The translations under genes and the position numbers were made by a program. From JBGPTK01 sp963797765 (GTDB lineage Bacteria; Acidobacteriota; Terriglobia; Acidiferrales; UBA7541): DNA of 64,000 bases. A model generated the notes under the pieces. That model was not told where the DNA came from, searched no databases, and was given only the letters and a program-made list of their open reading frames with translations. This document shows, piece after piece, positions 1 to 8,843 of the stretch; the stretch's first letter is position 1; the number at the start of each line of letters is the position of its first letter. The stretch covers positions 930,001 through 994,000 of the forward strand of contig CAWCQU010000002.1 in the NCBI GenBank assembly GCA_963797765.1, written 5' to 3'.

Positions 1-36
1 CAGTTCACGCTGAGCTTCGAAGGGCCGCGCCCTCTT
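1..36 (+). repeat. Dispersed repeat, family A
   Basis: The core TTCGAAGGGCCGCGCCCT at 17-34 is nearly identical to 13992-14008, and related forms occur near 25372 and 25780. All share a GAGC-n-CGAAGGG-n-GCGCCC core. This is a short non-mobile repeat, seen directly by comparison within the window. Confidence 0.6.
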
Positions 37-198
37 GTGCAGCGTCGCACACTTTACGGGCAATGGCCAAAAGTAGACTTGGCGCAAAGCCTCGACTACA
101 CTCTTCCAGGCAATTTTAACGTGTTGCAAGCAGCCCGGATGGCGCACTCGACCCGCGAAATGCGCAAAAAAGTGGCCGATCCCGGACTGTTCGTGTGA
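1..198 (+). CDS. 3' end of an unrecognised protein (partial)
   Basis: Frame 1 is open from the window edge to a TGA at 196-198, giving 65 residues ending in ADPGLFV. The last 30 residues look protein-like (an alanine/arginine-rich helix with REMRKK), but no family is recognised. The first 12 codons coincide with a dispersed repeat found elsewhere in this window, so the frame could be fortuitous. It lies 72 bases upstream of the preferred rhodanese start, on the same strand. Confidence 0.3.
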   Translation, partial: QFTLSFEGPRPLVQRRTLYGQWPKVDLAQSLDYTLPGNFNVLQAARMAHSTREMRKKVADPGLFV

Positions 199-270
199 CA
201 AATATTTTACATCCGATTGGAAGAAAATCGGAATCCCGGCCAGCCGCAAAGCATCTATGCACATTCGCCC

Positions 271-1062
271 ATGATTACCTTCGTATCCGCCGATTGGTTG
301 CAGCAGCGCCTGGATGATCCGGATTTCCTGGTCATCGATCCGCGTTCCGTGATCCGCTACATGTCCGGACACGCGAAAAATGCAGTCAGTCTGCCGGCCG
401 CAAAAGTTTTCACATCAAATGGTTTGCGACCCGTTGAAGAACTCGCTCGCTGGATCGGCGCTGCCGGACTCGATGACAAGAAAACTCCGATCCTTTACGA
501 CAACTTCGACGGCCAAAACGCGGCGCTGCTGGCATGGCTCTTGCTTTATCTGGGCCGCACCGATATTCACATCATGGAAACTTTCTGGGAAAAGTGGATT
601 GCCGAAGGACGCGAAGCGTTCTACCGCCCCGTTCCGCAAACCTCACGCACATTCACTCCGCGCATTCGCAACGATTTTCGCGTCTCGCTCGCCGAAGTTC
701 AAAAATCAACGAACCGCAAATTGGTGGATTTTCGCAGCCGCGACGAATTCACCGGCAAGCTGGATACCGAAAATAAGCCGGGCCATATCCCCGGCGCCGT
801 CAACCTGGTTTGGCGGGAATTAAACGGCCCCAATCACCAAATTCTCGCGCCGCGCGAAAAACTACTATCCCTTTTTGCGAATTGCGGCATCTCATCCACC
901 GATCAGGTGGTGGCCTATTGCCGCAGCGGAATGCGCGCCTCGCTCGGCTTTCTGGCGCTGGAGCAGTTGGGAATCCCGGTCTCGCTTTACGATGGTTCCT
1001 ACGCGGAATGGGCCCGCAACGGCTTGCCCGTGGAGCATTCCGAATTACCAGCTCAAACCTAA
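271..1062 (+). CDS. Thiosulfate sulfurtransferase (tandem rhodanese)
   Basis: Two rhodanese domains occupy about residues 3-120 and 138-255. The second holds the active-site loop CRSGMR with the persulfide cysteine at residue 217, and the typical GHIPGAVN motif. The first domain has an aspartate where a catalytic cysteine would be (YDNFDGQ), as expected for tandem sulfurtransferases in which only the C-terminal domain is active. The protein would move sulfane sulfur from thiosulfate or a similar donor to a thiophilic acceptor in the cytoplasm. The ATG at 271 is preferred because the domain starts directly after it; a TTG at 217 would add 18 residues. Neither start has a clear ribosome binding site. 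The MetE-like gene follows after 14 bases, so the two are probably cotranscribed. Confidence 0.9.
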   Translation: MITFVSADWLQQRLDDPDFLVIDPRSVIRYMSGHAKNAVSLPAAKVFTSNGLRPVEELARWIGAAGLDDKKTPILYDNFDGQNAALLAWLLLYLGRTDIHIMETFWEKWIAEGREAFYRPVPQTSRTFTPRIRNDFRVSLAEVQKSTNRKLVDFRSRDEFTGKLDTENKPGHIPGAVNLVWRELNGPNHQILAPREKLLSLFANCGISSTDQVVAYCRSGMRASLGFLALEQLGIPVSLYDGSYAEWARNGLPVEHSELPAQT

Positions 1063-1076
1063 CGGAGAAAAAATAA

Positions 1077-2241
1077 ATGCCTGAATCGCAATTATTTCCA
1101 GTCACCGTGGTTGGCAGCATGCCCCGCCCCGCCTACCTGATCGCCGCTCTGCGCAAGCGCCAGGCCGGTGAATCGAGCGCCGAGGAATTCAACGCCGTCG
1201 CCGATCGCGCCGTGCTGGAATCCATCAAAATCCAGGAAGATGCTGGCGTCGATATTCTCACCGACGGCGAGCAGCGCCGCGACAATTTTTATTCTTTCGT
1301 GGTCGAAAAACTGGGCGGCATGCGCCTGATGAAGGTTTCGCAGTTGATGGATTATATGAAGGACCGCGCGCGCTACGAAGAAGTCCTCCGCGCGCTCGAC
1401 GTGCCCGCCTTCGCCATCAAAAGTCCCATCGTCGTCGGGCGGCTCACCGAAAAGAACGGACTCTCCCTCGATGAAATGGATTTCCTGAAGAAAAACACCA
1501 AGCGCAAAATCAAAATCCCGCTCCCCGGCCCTTACATGCTCACCCGTTCCAGTTGGTTCGAGGGCCTTTCCGACAAGGTCTATCCGAATCCGGAAGATTT
1601 GGCGAAAGATGTTGTCGCCATTCTGCGCAAGGAAATCCTGGCGCTCAAAGCGCGCGGCGTCGATTTCATCCAGCTCGATGAGCCCATCCTGAGCCAGATT
1701 ATTTACGGTGCCGAAAGCACCGAAACTTTCATGTGCGCCGCGCTGCCGAATCGCCGCGATCCGATCGAAGAACTCGAACTCGCCGTCCGCCTGATGAACG
1801 AAACCGTCAAGGGAATCGACGGCGTAAAATTCGGCGTGCATATCTGCCGTGGCAATTGGAGCCGCCGCGAGGAGGTGCTGCTGAAAGGCAATTATGGCCC
1901 CATGCTTCCTTACCTGATGCAGATGAACATCGACCAACTCGTCCTGGAATTCGCCACGCCGCGCGCCGGCGAGCTCGACGTCTTCAAGGAATACAAGAAC
2001 GAAAAGGAAATCGGCCTCGGCGTGGTGAATCCGCGCACCGACGAAATCGAGACGCCCCAGGAAATCGTCAAGCGCGTCAAGGAACTCACCAAATTTTACG
2101 ATCCCGGAAAAGATTTACCTGAACCCGGATTGCGGCTTCGGTACGTTTGCCGAACGAAACGTCAATTCCGCCGAAACCGCCAAGAAAAAATTGGCCACTA
2201 TCGCCGAAGCGGCCAAATTACTTCGCGCCGAATACCAATAG
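1077..2241 (+). CDS. MetE-like cobalamin-independent methionine synthase (frameshifted)
   Basis: This matches the C-terminal catalytic domain of cobalamin-independent methionine synthase (UROD/MetE-like barrel), which methylates a thiol such as homocysteine using zinc. Visible zinc ligands are H255 and C257 in VHICRGNW. The third cysteine, in the family's terminal LNPDCGFGTFA block, is encoded only in the +1 frame at 2131-2133. The reading frame breaks in the AAAA run at 2108-2111. Removing one A restores a 387-residue protein ending at the TAG at 2239-2241. Without the correction the frame runs to 2276 with an unrelated tail and no last ligand. The ATG at 1077 has GGAG about 10 bases upstream. 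Because it is a short single-domain form, the methyl donor may differ from that of full-length MetE. Confidence 0.85.
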
Positions 2242-2299
2242 CGCGGGCCGCGCCAAAATTACAATCGTCGATCTAAACTCACAAAAAGGAGAAAACAAA

Positions 2300-2845
2300 A
2301 TGGCACAAGAAGCAAAACCAGCCGAGGAAAAATTAAACGGCCTGCATCCCCAAAAAATCGAAGGAATCCTCGAATCCCTGAAAGATCCCATCGTCTGCAA
2401 GGAAGTTTCCGGCCCCTGGAAATCCCGCATCGTCTGGCAGGAAGGTTTCCGCGTAAAAGCCTACATGCGCAACCACGCGATTGAAATGGACGAGCCCGCC
2501 GGACTCGACGCCAGCGACACGGCCGCAAGCGCCCACGAACAGCTTCTCTCCGCCGTCGGCTCGTGCTTGACTGTGGGTTTCGTTTTGAACGCCACGCGCC
2601 GCGGAATCCGCATTCACGATCTTGAAATCGCACTCGAAGGCCACTTCGATAACATCCTGAAGTGGGCCGGCCAAAGCAAGGATGGCAATCCCGGCTATCG
2701 CAACATCACCGCCAAGCTGTTTGTGAAGGCCGATGCTGACGAAGCCACTCTCCGCGAAATCTGGAAGCTCGCAGTCGACGGTTCTCCCGTAACGCAATCC
2801 GTCGTCCGCGGCACTCCCGTGATCGCCGAATTCGAAGCGATCTAA
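2300..2845 (+). CDS. OsmC-family protein
   Basis: The 181-residue product has the OsmC/Ohr fold signature: an N-terminal strand region (SRIVWQEGFRVKAYMRNHAIEMD cut into blocks), the helix LLSAVGSCLTVGFVLNA with the first conserved cysteine, and a C-terminal block SPVTQSVVRGTPV. OsmC proteins reduce organic hydroperoxides with two cysteines. Here the second position is serine (GSPVTQS), so the usual disulfide pair is absent and a peroxidase role is doubtful. The ATG at 2300 has an excellent AAGGAG at 2286-2291. The gene is 58 bases after the MetE-like gene and probably closes a sulfur/redox operon. Confidence 0.85.
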   Translation: MAQEAKPAEEKLNGLHPQKIEGILESLKDPIVCKEVSGPWKSRIVWQEGFRVKAYMRNHAIEMDEPAGLDASDTAASAHEQLLSAVGSCLTVGFVLNATRRGIRIHDLEIALEGHFDNILKWAGQSKDGNPGYRNITAKLFVKADADEATLREIWKLAVDGSPVTQSVVRGTPVIAEFEAI

Positions 2846-3085
2846 CGCCATTTCACAGCTGCCTGGGGCCGGCCTTCACTCATGCACATCGCAACGCCGC
2901 GCGGAGAAGGGCTGGCCCCACCTCTCCTCTCTCCGCGAAAAACCTTTTCTGCTCTCCACCCGCACGCGATAGAATTACGCCCGCCACAGAGCCTGGCGAT
3001 CTGCTCCTGCCCTGTGCGCCACAATCCAAAATTTAGCGCTTCCCTGCGTACCGCGCGGAGTGGCGCCTTGTAAGGGGCATTCCCG

Positions 3086-6000
3086 ATGAAGAAATTCTGC
3101 CTGGCCGCTCTCCTGATCTTTGCTTTCGCTTTCATCTCGCACGCGCAATCCGAAAGGCCGCTCCTCCTGCAGCAACCCACCGTGAGCCGCACGCAAATTG
3201 CATTTGCCTACGCGGGCGAACTCTGGACCGTCAGCCGCGATGGCGGCGACGCCATCCGCATCACTTCCGCGCCGGGAGTGAAATCGGAGCCGAAATTCTC
3301 GCCCGACGGCAAATGGATCGCTTTCACTGGAAATTACGATGGCAATACGGATGTCTACATAGTTCCCGCCACGGGCGGCGAGCCTCGCCGCCTCACCTAT
3401 CACCCAGGTCCGGATAACGTGGTCGGCTGGACCCCCGACGGAAAAAATATTCTTTTCACTTCTGCACGCGATAGCTATGCGGCCTTTCTGCGCCTCTATA
3501 CCATCGCAGTCGACGGCGTGTTTCCCACGCAACTGCCGCTCCCGATGGCTTATGACGGTTCCTATTCCGCGAATGCCTCGCACATCGCCTACCGTCCCAT
3601 GGCCTTCGGTCACGGCAATTGGAAGCGCTACCGTGGCGGCATGACCACTCCCGTATGGATCGCCAATCTCGCCGACTCCAGCATCGTCGCCATCCCGCGC
3701 GATAATTCCAATGATTCCGGCGCCATGTGGATAGGCGACATAATTTATTTTCTTTCCGATCGCAATGGCCCCGTCACGCTCTATTCCTACGACACGAAAT
3801 CGAAAAAAATCAGCGAACTGATTCCCAACCACGGTTTCGATATCAAGTCCGCTTCGAACGGCCCCGGCGCAATCATCTACGAGCAATTCGGAGAAATTCA
3901 TCTCTACGATCTCTCTTCGCGCAAGGAACACAAGGTCGATATTAAAGTCACTGGCGAACTGCCCGAAGTGCGCCCGCATTTTGAATCCGTCGCCAAGCAC
4001 ATTCTTTCCGCCAACATTTCGCCCACCGGAGCCCGCGCCGTCTTCGAAGCTCACGGAGAAGTGCTCACGGTGCCCGCCGAAAAAGGCGACGTCCGCAACA
4101 TCACCAATACTCCCGGCATCGCCGACCGCACTCCTTCCTGGTCGCCTGACGGCAAATGGATCGCCTATTTTTCCGACGAATCCGGCGAATACGCCCTCCA
4201 CTTGCGCGATCAAAATGGCATGGGCGAAGTCCGCAAAATAAATCTGGGCACGCCGCCATCATATTTTTACGAACCCATCTGGTCGCCCGACAGCAAGAAA
4301 ATCACCTACACCGATAAGCGGCTCAATCTCTGGTACGTCGATCTCGATAAAGGCTCGCCCGTAAAAATCGACATGGATACCTACGACACTCCCACCTACA
4401 ACATGAATCCTTCCTGGGCTCCCGATAGCCGCTGGATCACCTATACGAAGCTCATGCCCAACCACATGCGCGTGGTCCTGGTGTATTCGCTGGAAACCGG
4501 AAAAAGTATGGCCATCACCGACGGCATGAGCGACGCCGAATATGCCGTGTTCGATAAGAACGGCAAATCGCTCTACTTCACCGCCAGCACCAATATCGGC
4601 CCCACCACCGGCTGGCTGGATATGTCTAGTTTCGATCACACGGTTACCCGCAGCCCCTACGTGGTCGTCTTGCGCAAGGATCTCCCTTCTCCTCTCGCTC
4701 CCGAAAGCGATGAAGAAAAAGTGAAGGGCGCCGACAAGGCTGACAAATCAGACAAGCCCGCCGCCGGGGACAAGAAAGACGATTCCGCTGAGAAGAAAGA
4801 AGATAAGAAGGACGACAAAAAAGACGAAAAGAAAGACGCCAAGAAGCCCGATGAACCGGCTCCCGTCACAATCGATTTCGAAAACATCGGCCAGCGAATT
4901 CTTTCTCTTCCCATTCCTGCCCGCGACTACACCACCATGGCAACCGGCAAATCCGGCGAGTTGTATCTCCTCGAAGCGCCGCCTGGCCCCGGCGGTCCTG
5001 GTCCGCGCCCGTTAGTCCTTTACAAATTCGATCTCGCCAAGCGCAAGACGGACACTTTTCTCTCCGGCATTCAAGGATTCGATATTTCTTTCAACGGAGA
5101 GAAAATCCTCTACGCTCAGGCGGGCCATTGGACAATCGCGCCCACCGCCGCGCCTCCTAAGCCGGGTGAAGGAGTCCTCAAACTCGAGCAGATGGAAGTG
5201 TGGGTCGATCCCCGCGCCGAATGGAAGCAGATGTACCACGAAGTTTGGCGGATCGAGCGGGATTTCCTCTATGCTCCCAATCTTCACGGCGTCAACCTGC
5301 CCGTCACCGAGAAAAAATACGCGCAATTCCTCGACGGAGTCGGCAGCCGCGCCGACCTGAACTATTTATTCAGTGAGATGCTCGGCCAAATCAATATCGG
5401 CCACATGTTCGTGGGCGGCGGCGATGTCCCGGAAATGCCGCAGGTAAAGGTGGGACTTCTTGGCGCCGATTATTCCGTCGAAAATGGCCGCTATCGTTTT
5501 TCGCGAGTTTACAACGGCGAAAATTGGAATCCGCAACTCCACGCTCCGCTCACGCAGCCGGGCGTGAATGTAAAAACGGGCGAATATCTACTCGCTGTGG
5601 ATGGCCGCGAGTTGCACTCCTCCGATAATATCTACAGTTTTTTCCAGGAGACTGCCGGCAAACAAATTGTGCTCAAGGTGGGACCGAATCCCGATGGCTC
5701 GAGTTCGCGCGAAGTCACCGTGGTTCCGGTAGACAGCGAAGGCAACCTGCGCAACCGGGCCTGGATTGAAGACAACCTCCGCAAAGTGGACGAAATGAGC
5801 GGCGGCAAGGTCGCCTATGTTTATCTGCCGAACACCGGCGGCGGAGGCTTCACCAATTTCAATCGCTACTATTTCGCGCAAGTAGGCAAGCAGGGAGCTG
5901 TGATCGACGAACGGTTTAATTCCGGCGGCGCCATTGCCGATTACATCGTCGAGTACATGCAGCGCAAGCTGTGGAGCTATTGGGCCACCCGCGAAGGCGA

Positions 6001-6421
6001 AGTCTTCACCTCGCCCTTGGATTCCATCTATGGCGCAAAAGTAATGATCGTCAATGAGTATGCGGGTTCAGGCGGCGATGCCATGCCCTGGTATTTCAAG
6101 CACGAGGGCGTCGGCAAACTCGTCGGCAAGCGCACCTGGGGTGGATTAGTCGGAATTTACGGTTACCCGCAGTTGATCGACGGTGGATTCGTCACCGCCC
6201 CGCGTGTCGCGTTTTTCAATCCCGATGGCCAGTGGGACGTTGAAAACCACGGCACCGATCCGGATATCGAAGTGGAATTTGACCCGCACGCCTGGCGCGA
6301 AGGTCACGACCCGCAACTTGAAAAGTCGGTTCAGGTGGTGCTGGAGGAGTTGAAGAAGAATCCGCCTCCGGCCCTGACGCCGAAGCCACCGCCCTATCCG
6401 GATTACAGCAAGGATCGGTAA
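3086..6421 (+). CDS. Tricorn-like S41 peptidase with beta-propeller
   Basis: The 1111-residue protein starts with a signal peptide (cleavage near SHAQS, residue 21), so it acts in the periplasm or outside. Residues about 40-530 hold repeated PD40/WD40-like blocks (FSPDGKWIAF, WSPDGKWIAYF), forming propellers that feed peptides to the protease. A lysine/aspartate-rich linker follows at about 545-600. After it come a C1-type helical region, a PDZ-like domain and the S41 core. The nucleophile is probably S995 in NEYAGSGGDAMP, with H773 in NIGHMF as partner, by analogy with tricorn. The length fits the family. AAGGGG lies about 10 bases before the ATG. It is a single-gene unit facing a converging neighbour, with a hairpin between them. 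Confidence 0.92.
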   Translation: MKKFCLAALLIFAFAFISHAQSERPLLLQQPTVSRTQIAFAYAGELWTVSRDGGDAIRITSAPGVKSEPKFSPDGKWIAFTGNYDGNTDVYIVPATGGEPRRLTYHPGPDNVVGWTPDGKNILFTSARDSYAAFLRLYTIAVDGVFPTQLPLPMAYDGSYSANASHIAYRPMAFGHGNWKRYRGGMTTPVWIANLADSSIVAIPRDNSNDSGAMWIGDIIYFLSDRNGPVTLYSYDTKSKKISELIPNHGFDIKSASNGPGAIIYEQFGEIHLYDLSSRKEHKVDIKVTGELPEVRPHFESVAKHILSANISPTGARAVFEAHGEVLTVPAEKGDVRNITNTPGIADRTPSWSPDGKWIAYFSDESGEYALHLRDQNGMGEVRKINLGTPPSYFYEPIWSPDSKKITYTDKRLNLWYVDLDKGSPVKIDMDTYDTPTYNMNPSWAPDSRWITYTKLMPNHMRVVLVYSLETGKSMAITDGMSDAEYAVFDKNGKSLYFTASTNIGPTTGWLDMSSFDHTVTRSPYVVVLRKDLPSPLAPESDEEKVKGADKADKSDKPAAGDKKDDSAEKKEDKKDDKKDEKKDAKKPDEPAPVTIDFENIGQRILSLPIPARDYTTMATGKSGELYLLEAPPGPGGPGPRPLVLYKFDLAKRKTDTFLSGIQGFDISFNGEKILYAQAGHWTIAPTAAPPKPGEGVLKLEQMEVWVDPRAEWKQMYHEVWRIERDFLYAPNLHGVNLPVTEKKYAQFLDGVGSRADLNYLFSEMLGQINIGHMFVGGGDVPEMPQVKVGLLGADYSVENGRYRFSRVYNGENWNPQLHAPLTQPGVNVKTGEYLLAVDGRELHSSDNIYSFFQETAGKQIVLKVGPNPDGSSSREVTVVPVDSEGNLRNRAWIEDNLRKVDEMSGGKVAYVYLPNTGGGGFTNFNRYYFAQVGKQGAVIDERFNSGGAIADYIVEYMQRKLWSYWATREGEVFTSPLDSIYGAKVMIVNEYAGSGGDAMPWYFKHEGVGKLVGKRTWGGLVGIYGYPQLIDGGFVTAPRVAFFNPDGQWDVENHGTDPDIEVEFDPHAWREGHDPQLEKSVQVVLEELKKNPPPALTPKPPPYPDYSKDR

Positions 6422-6445
6422 TAAAACTCAGAACGTATCTCTATT

Positions 6446-6474
6446 CCTCGGGCCGGACCCAATCCGGCTCGAGG
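6446..6474. terminator. Hairpin between convergent genes
   Basis: CCTCGGGCCGGA at 6446-6457 pairs with TCCGGCTCGAGG at 6463-6474 around a 5-base loop, with one G-T pair. It sits between two converging genes. No strong T-run follows, so it is a likely but weak bidirectional terminator. Confidence 0.55.
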
Positions 6475-6496
6475 ATTGTCTTTCAATAAGCCGCAC

Positions 6497-7480
6497 TCAC
6501 GCCGATTTCTTCACCAGCCGAGTCTCCCGCGAAAAATAGCCCAGCAAATAAGCCGTCAATCCCGCCGTCAATCCTCCGCTGATAATAATCGTCTCCCATA
6601 CGAGTCCCACCGCCACCGCCAGTGCCGCGGGCGCGCCAAAAGGTCTGAGCAACGCAGCCAGCGCCGCCTCTCGCACTCCAATTCCGCCTTGCGTCAGTGG
6701 AACCAGCGCCGCAATCTTTGCCAGTGGCCATGCAAAAAGCCATACCCGCAGCGGTAAATGCAATCCGCAGGAATCCGCCACCTGCGCCGTCAGCAGCACG
6801 AACAACACTTGCACCACAATCGCCAGGCTCAGCACCGCCAGCACGTACTGCGGTTGCTGTACCAGCGAACGCCAAGCAATCACCAGTCGTACCAGCCGCC
6901 TCCTCATCCGGTACGAAAATCGCCCTGCCGGAAGCCACAGCACCACCGCTCCCAATAATACGGCAGCTGCTACGAACGCCGCCGCCACGACCAGGAAGAT
7001 TTTCCGGCTCGCGGGACTAAGCGATCCTGGCACGAACACCGCGCCAAACACCGCCAGCATCCCCAGCGCGGTCACGTCCATCAGCCGGTCCAGCAAACTG
7101 CCCAGTAAAATTCCGGCTTTGCTTCGGCCCAGTTTCAGCGCCAGCCCCGCGCGCACCACGTCCCCGCCTACAATTGACGGCAGAAACAACGTGCTGAAGA
7201 GTCCCGCAAAATAACTTCGCGCCGCCTGCGCAAAGCTCAATCCCGCGCCCGCCAGGTTCACCATCATCCGCCACTTGCTGACGGCGATCGTGTGCGCCAG
7301 CAAATAGCCAGCCAGCATCAGCAGCCATAGCCCCAGCGGAAGTTGTCCCATCGCGGCCCACACTTGCCGCAAGGGCAAAAAATGGAAAAGCAGCGCCAGG
7401 ACGGCCACGCTGCCACCCACGCGCAGCAACGTGAAGCACATCGCGCGGGTTGAGAATCGAGTTTCGTTAGATTGGTTCAC
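6497..7480 (-). CDS. Lysylphosphatidylglycerol synthase TM-domain (flippase-like) protein
   Basis: The 327-residue integral membrane protein has about eight hydrophobic segments. It carries the PF03706-type motifs FLPSIVGGDVVRA near residue 100 and LTQGGIGVREAAL near residue 265. The family includes the flippase half of MprF and many uncharacterised proteins linked to lipid or polyprenyl glycan export. No synthetase domain is attached, so lysyl transfer is not expected. It is transcribed alone, convergent with the tricorn-like gene and divergent from the reductase at 7622. The substrate is unknown. Confidence 0.85.
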   Translation of the reverse strand: MNQSNETRFSTRAMCFTLLRVGGSVAVLALLFHFLPLRQVWAAMGQLPLGLWLLMLAGYLLAHTIAVSKWRMMVNLAGAGLSFAQAARSYFAGLFSTLFLPSIVGGDVVRAGLALKLGRSKAGILLGSLLDRLMDVTALGMLAVFGAVFVPGSLSPASRKIFLVVAAAFVAAAVLLGAVVLWLPAGRFSYRMRRRLVRLVIAWRSLVQQPQYVLAVLSLAIVVQVLFVLLTAQVADSCGLHLPLRVWLFAWPLAKIAALVPLTQGGIGVREAALAALLRPFGAPAALAVAVGLVWETIIISGGLTAGLTAYLLGYFSRETRLVKKSA

Positions 7481-7621
7481 ACAGGGGGAATCGCCCTGCC
7501 ATTATGCTGTGCCACCCCTCTGCGAACAAGCCTTTCAAAAAAACGACCTCACGAACCCGGTTCCACCGCCGATTGCTGTATGATATTCGCCTTGGAATGC
7601 ACAAGAACGGAGAGCTAAGCC

Positions 7622-8635
7622 TTGAAAAAGAAGATTCGCGTCGCCCAGTATGGAATTGGCCCCATCGGCGCCTCGATTGTCCGCCTGATGCGGCAAAAGC
7701 AAGCACTCGAAATCGTTGGCGCGATTGATACCGATCCCGCCAAGGTGGGACGCGATCTCGGCGACGTGGTTGGCGCCTCCGATGCTCCCTGGGGCATCCT
7801 TGTTTCGGACGATGCCAAGAAGATTCTTGACGGCCCCGTGGACGCCGTGATTCATTCCACTTCTTCCTACTTGACCAACGTGGCCGGCCAGCTTACCGCC
7901 TGCTTGCAGGCAGGTTGCTGCGTCGTCTCCACCTGTGAAGAGCTGGCCTATCCGTTTCGCAAGCATCCCGATCTCTCGGCAAAGCTCGACGAGCTTGCGA
8001 AAGAAGAAGGTGTAGCGCTCGTCGGCACTGGAGTAAACCCTGGATTCGTGATGGATAAGCTGGTGCTCACTCTCGCTTCCGTTTCGCAGCGCGTTGATTC
8101 CGTAAAAGTCACCCGAATCGTCGATGCTTCCAAGCGCCGTTTGCCGCTCCAGAAAAAAGTTGGCGCGGGCATGACCGTCGAGGAATTCCGCGAAAAAGTC
8201 GCCGACGGCATCATCAAACATCACGGCTTGCCGGAATCCATCACCATGATTGCCGATGGAATGAGTTATTCGCTGGACGACATCACCGAAACCATCGAGC
8301 CTGCCATCGCCGAAGAGCGCGTCAAAACGGAATTCTTGGAAGTCGAGCCCGGCCAAGTCGCGGGAGTTCACCAAATTGCTCGCGGCATCTCCGCCGGTGA
8401 AACGGTGGTGTATCTTGAATTGAAAATGTACGTGGGGGCGAAAGGATCATCCGACACGATTGAACTCACCGGCATACCCAATATTAATCTCACGATTCCC
8501 GGCGGCACGCACGGCGACATCGCCACCGCCGCCGTTGTCGTCAACGCGATTCCATTGATCCTTGCCGCTCCTGCGGGCCTGCGCACCGCCCGCGATTTGC
8601 CGGTCGGTTTTTTCTCCGCCAACGCCCAGCCCTAA
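7622..8635 (+). CDS. Dihydrodipicolinate reductase-like NAD(P)H oxidoreductase
   Basis: The N-terminal Rossmann motif YGIGPIGASIVRLM is followed by AIDTDPAKVGRDLGDVVG, and the NPGFVMD block marks the catalytic half. The overall layout (337 residues) resembles DapB-like proteins such as 2,4-diaminopentanoate dehydrogenase rather than true DapB, which is about 270 residues. Substrate and pathway cannot be told from the sequence. The start is TTG at 7622: GGAGAG at 7609-7614 lies 7 bases before it, and the Rossmann strand begins directly after. It stands alone on the plus strand. Confidence 0.8.
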   Translation: MKKKIRVAQYGIGPIGASIVRLMRQKQALEIVGAIDTDPAKVGRDLGDVVGASDAPWGILVSDDAKKILDGPVDAVIHSTSSYLTNVAGQLTACLQAGCCVVSTCEELAYPFRKHPDLSAKLDELAKEEGVALVGTGVNPGFVMDKLVLTLASVSQRVDSVKVTRIVDASKRRLPLQKKVGAGMTVEEFREKVADGIIKHHGLPESITMIADGMSYSLDDITETIEPAIAEERVKTEFLEVEPGQVAGVHQIARGISAGETVVYLELKMYVGAKGSSDTIELTGIPNINLTIPGGTHGDIATAAVVVNAIPLILAAPAGLRTARDLPVGFFSANAQP

Positions 8636-8647
8636 CTCGCCTTTACG

Positions 8648-8700
8648 CCGTTGTGGGGGTGGGCCTTCGGCCCCGCCCGCCCTTCCGCCCGGCACAACGG
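8648..8700. repeat. Long imperfect hairpin after the reductase gene
   Basis: CCGTTGTG at 8648-8655 pairs exactly with CACAACGG at 8693-8700. The G/C-rich interior can form an inner stem (GGGCC with GGCCC around TTC). It lies 12 bases beyond the reductase stop codon and could act as a terminator or mRNA-stabilising structure; there is no T-run. Confidence 0.45.
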
Positions 8701-8745
8701 ATCGCGAGCAATTCCCAATTATTCCCAGCCGCCTAAGAATTGGCA

Positions 8746-8788
8746 GTCATCCCGAGCCCCGCGTGTTTCGCGGGGAGAGGGATCCCGG
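8746..8788 (-). repeat. Dispersed repeat, family D
   Basis: Read on the minus strand it runs GGGATCCCTC ... TCGGGATGAC, the same frame of blocks as at 58102-58133 and 63793-63822. In this copy the middle is a perfect hairpin (CCCCGCG at 8757-8763 with CGCGGGG at 8769-8775). It is a REP-like element in intergenic DNA. Confidence 0.6.
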
Positions 8789-8843
8789 GCCGCCGTCAAT
8801 CATTGAGGACTAACAGCTTTTCTTCCTAAATTCTTGTCTCACG

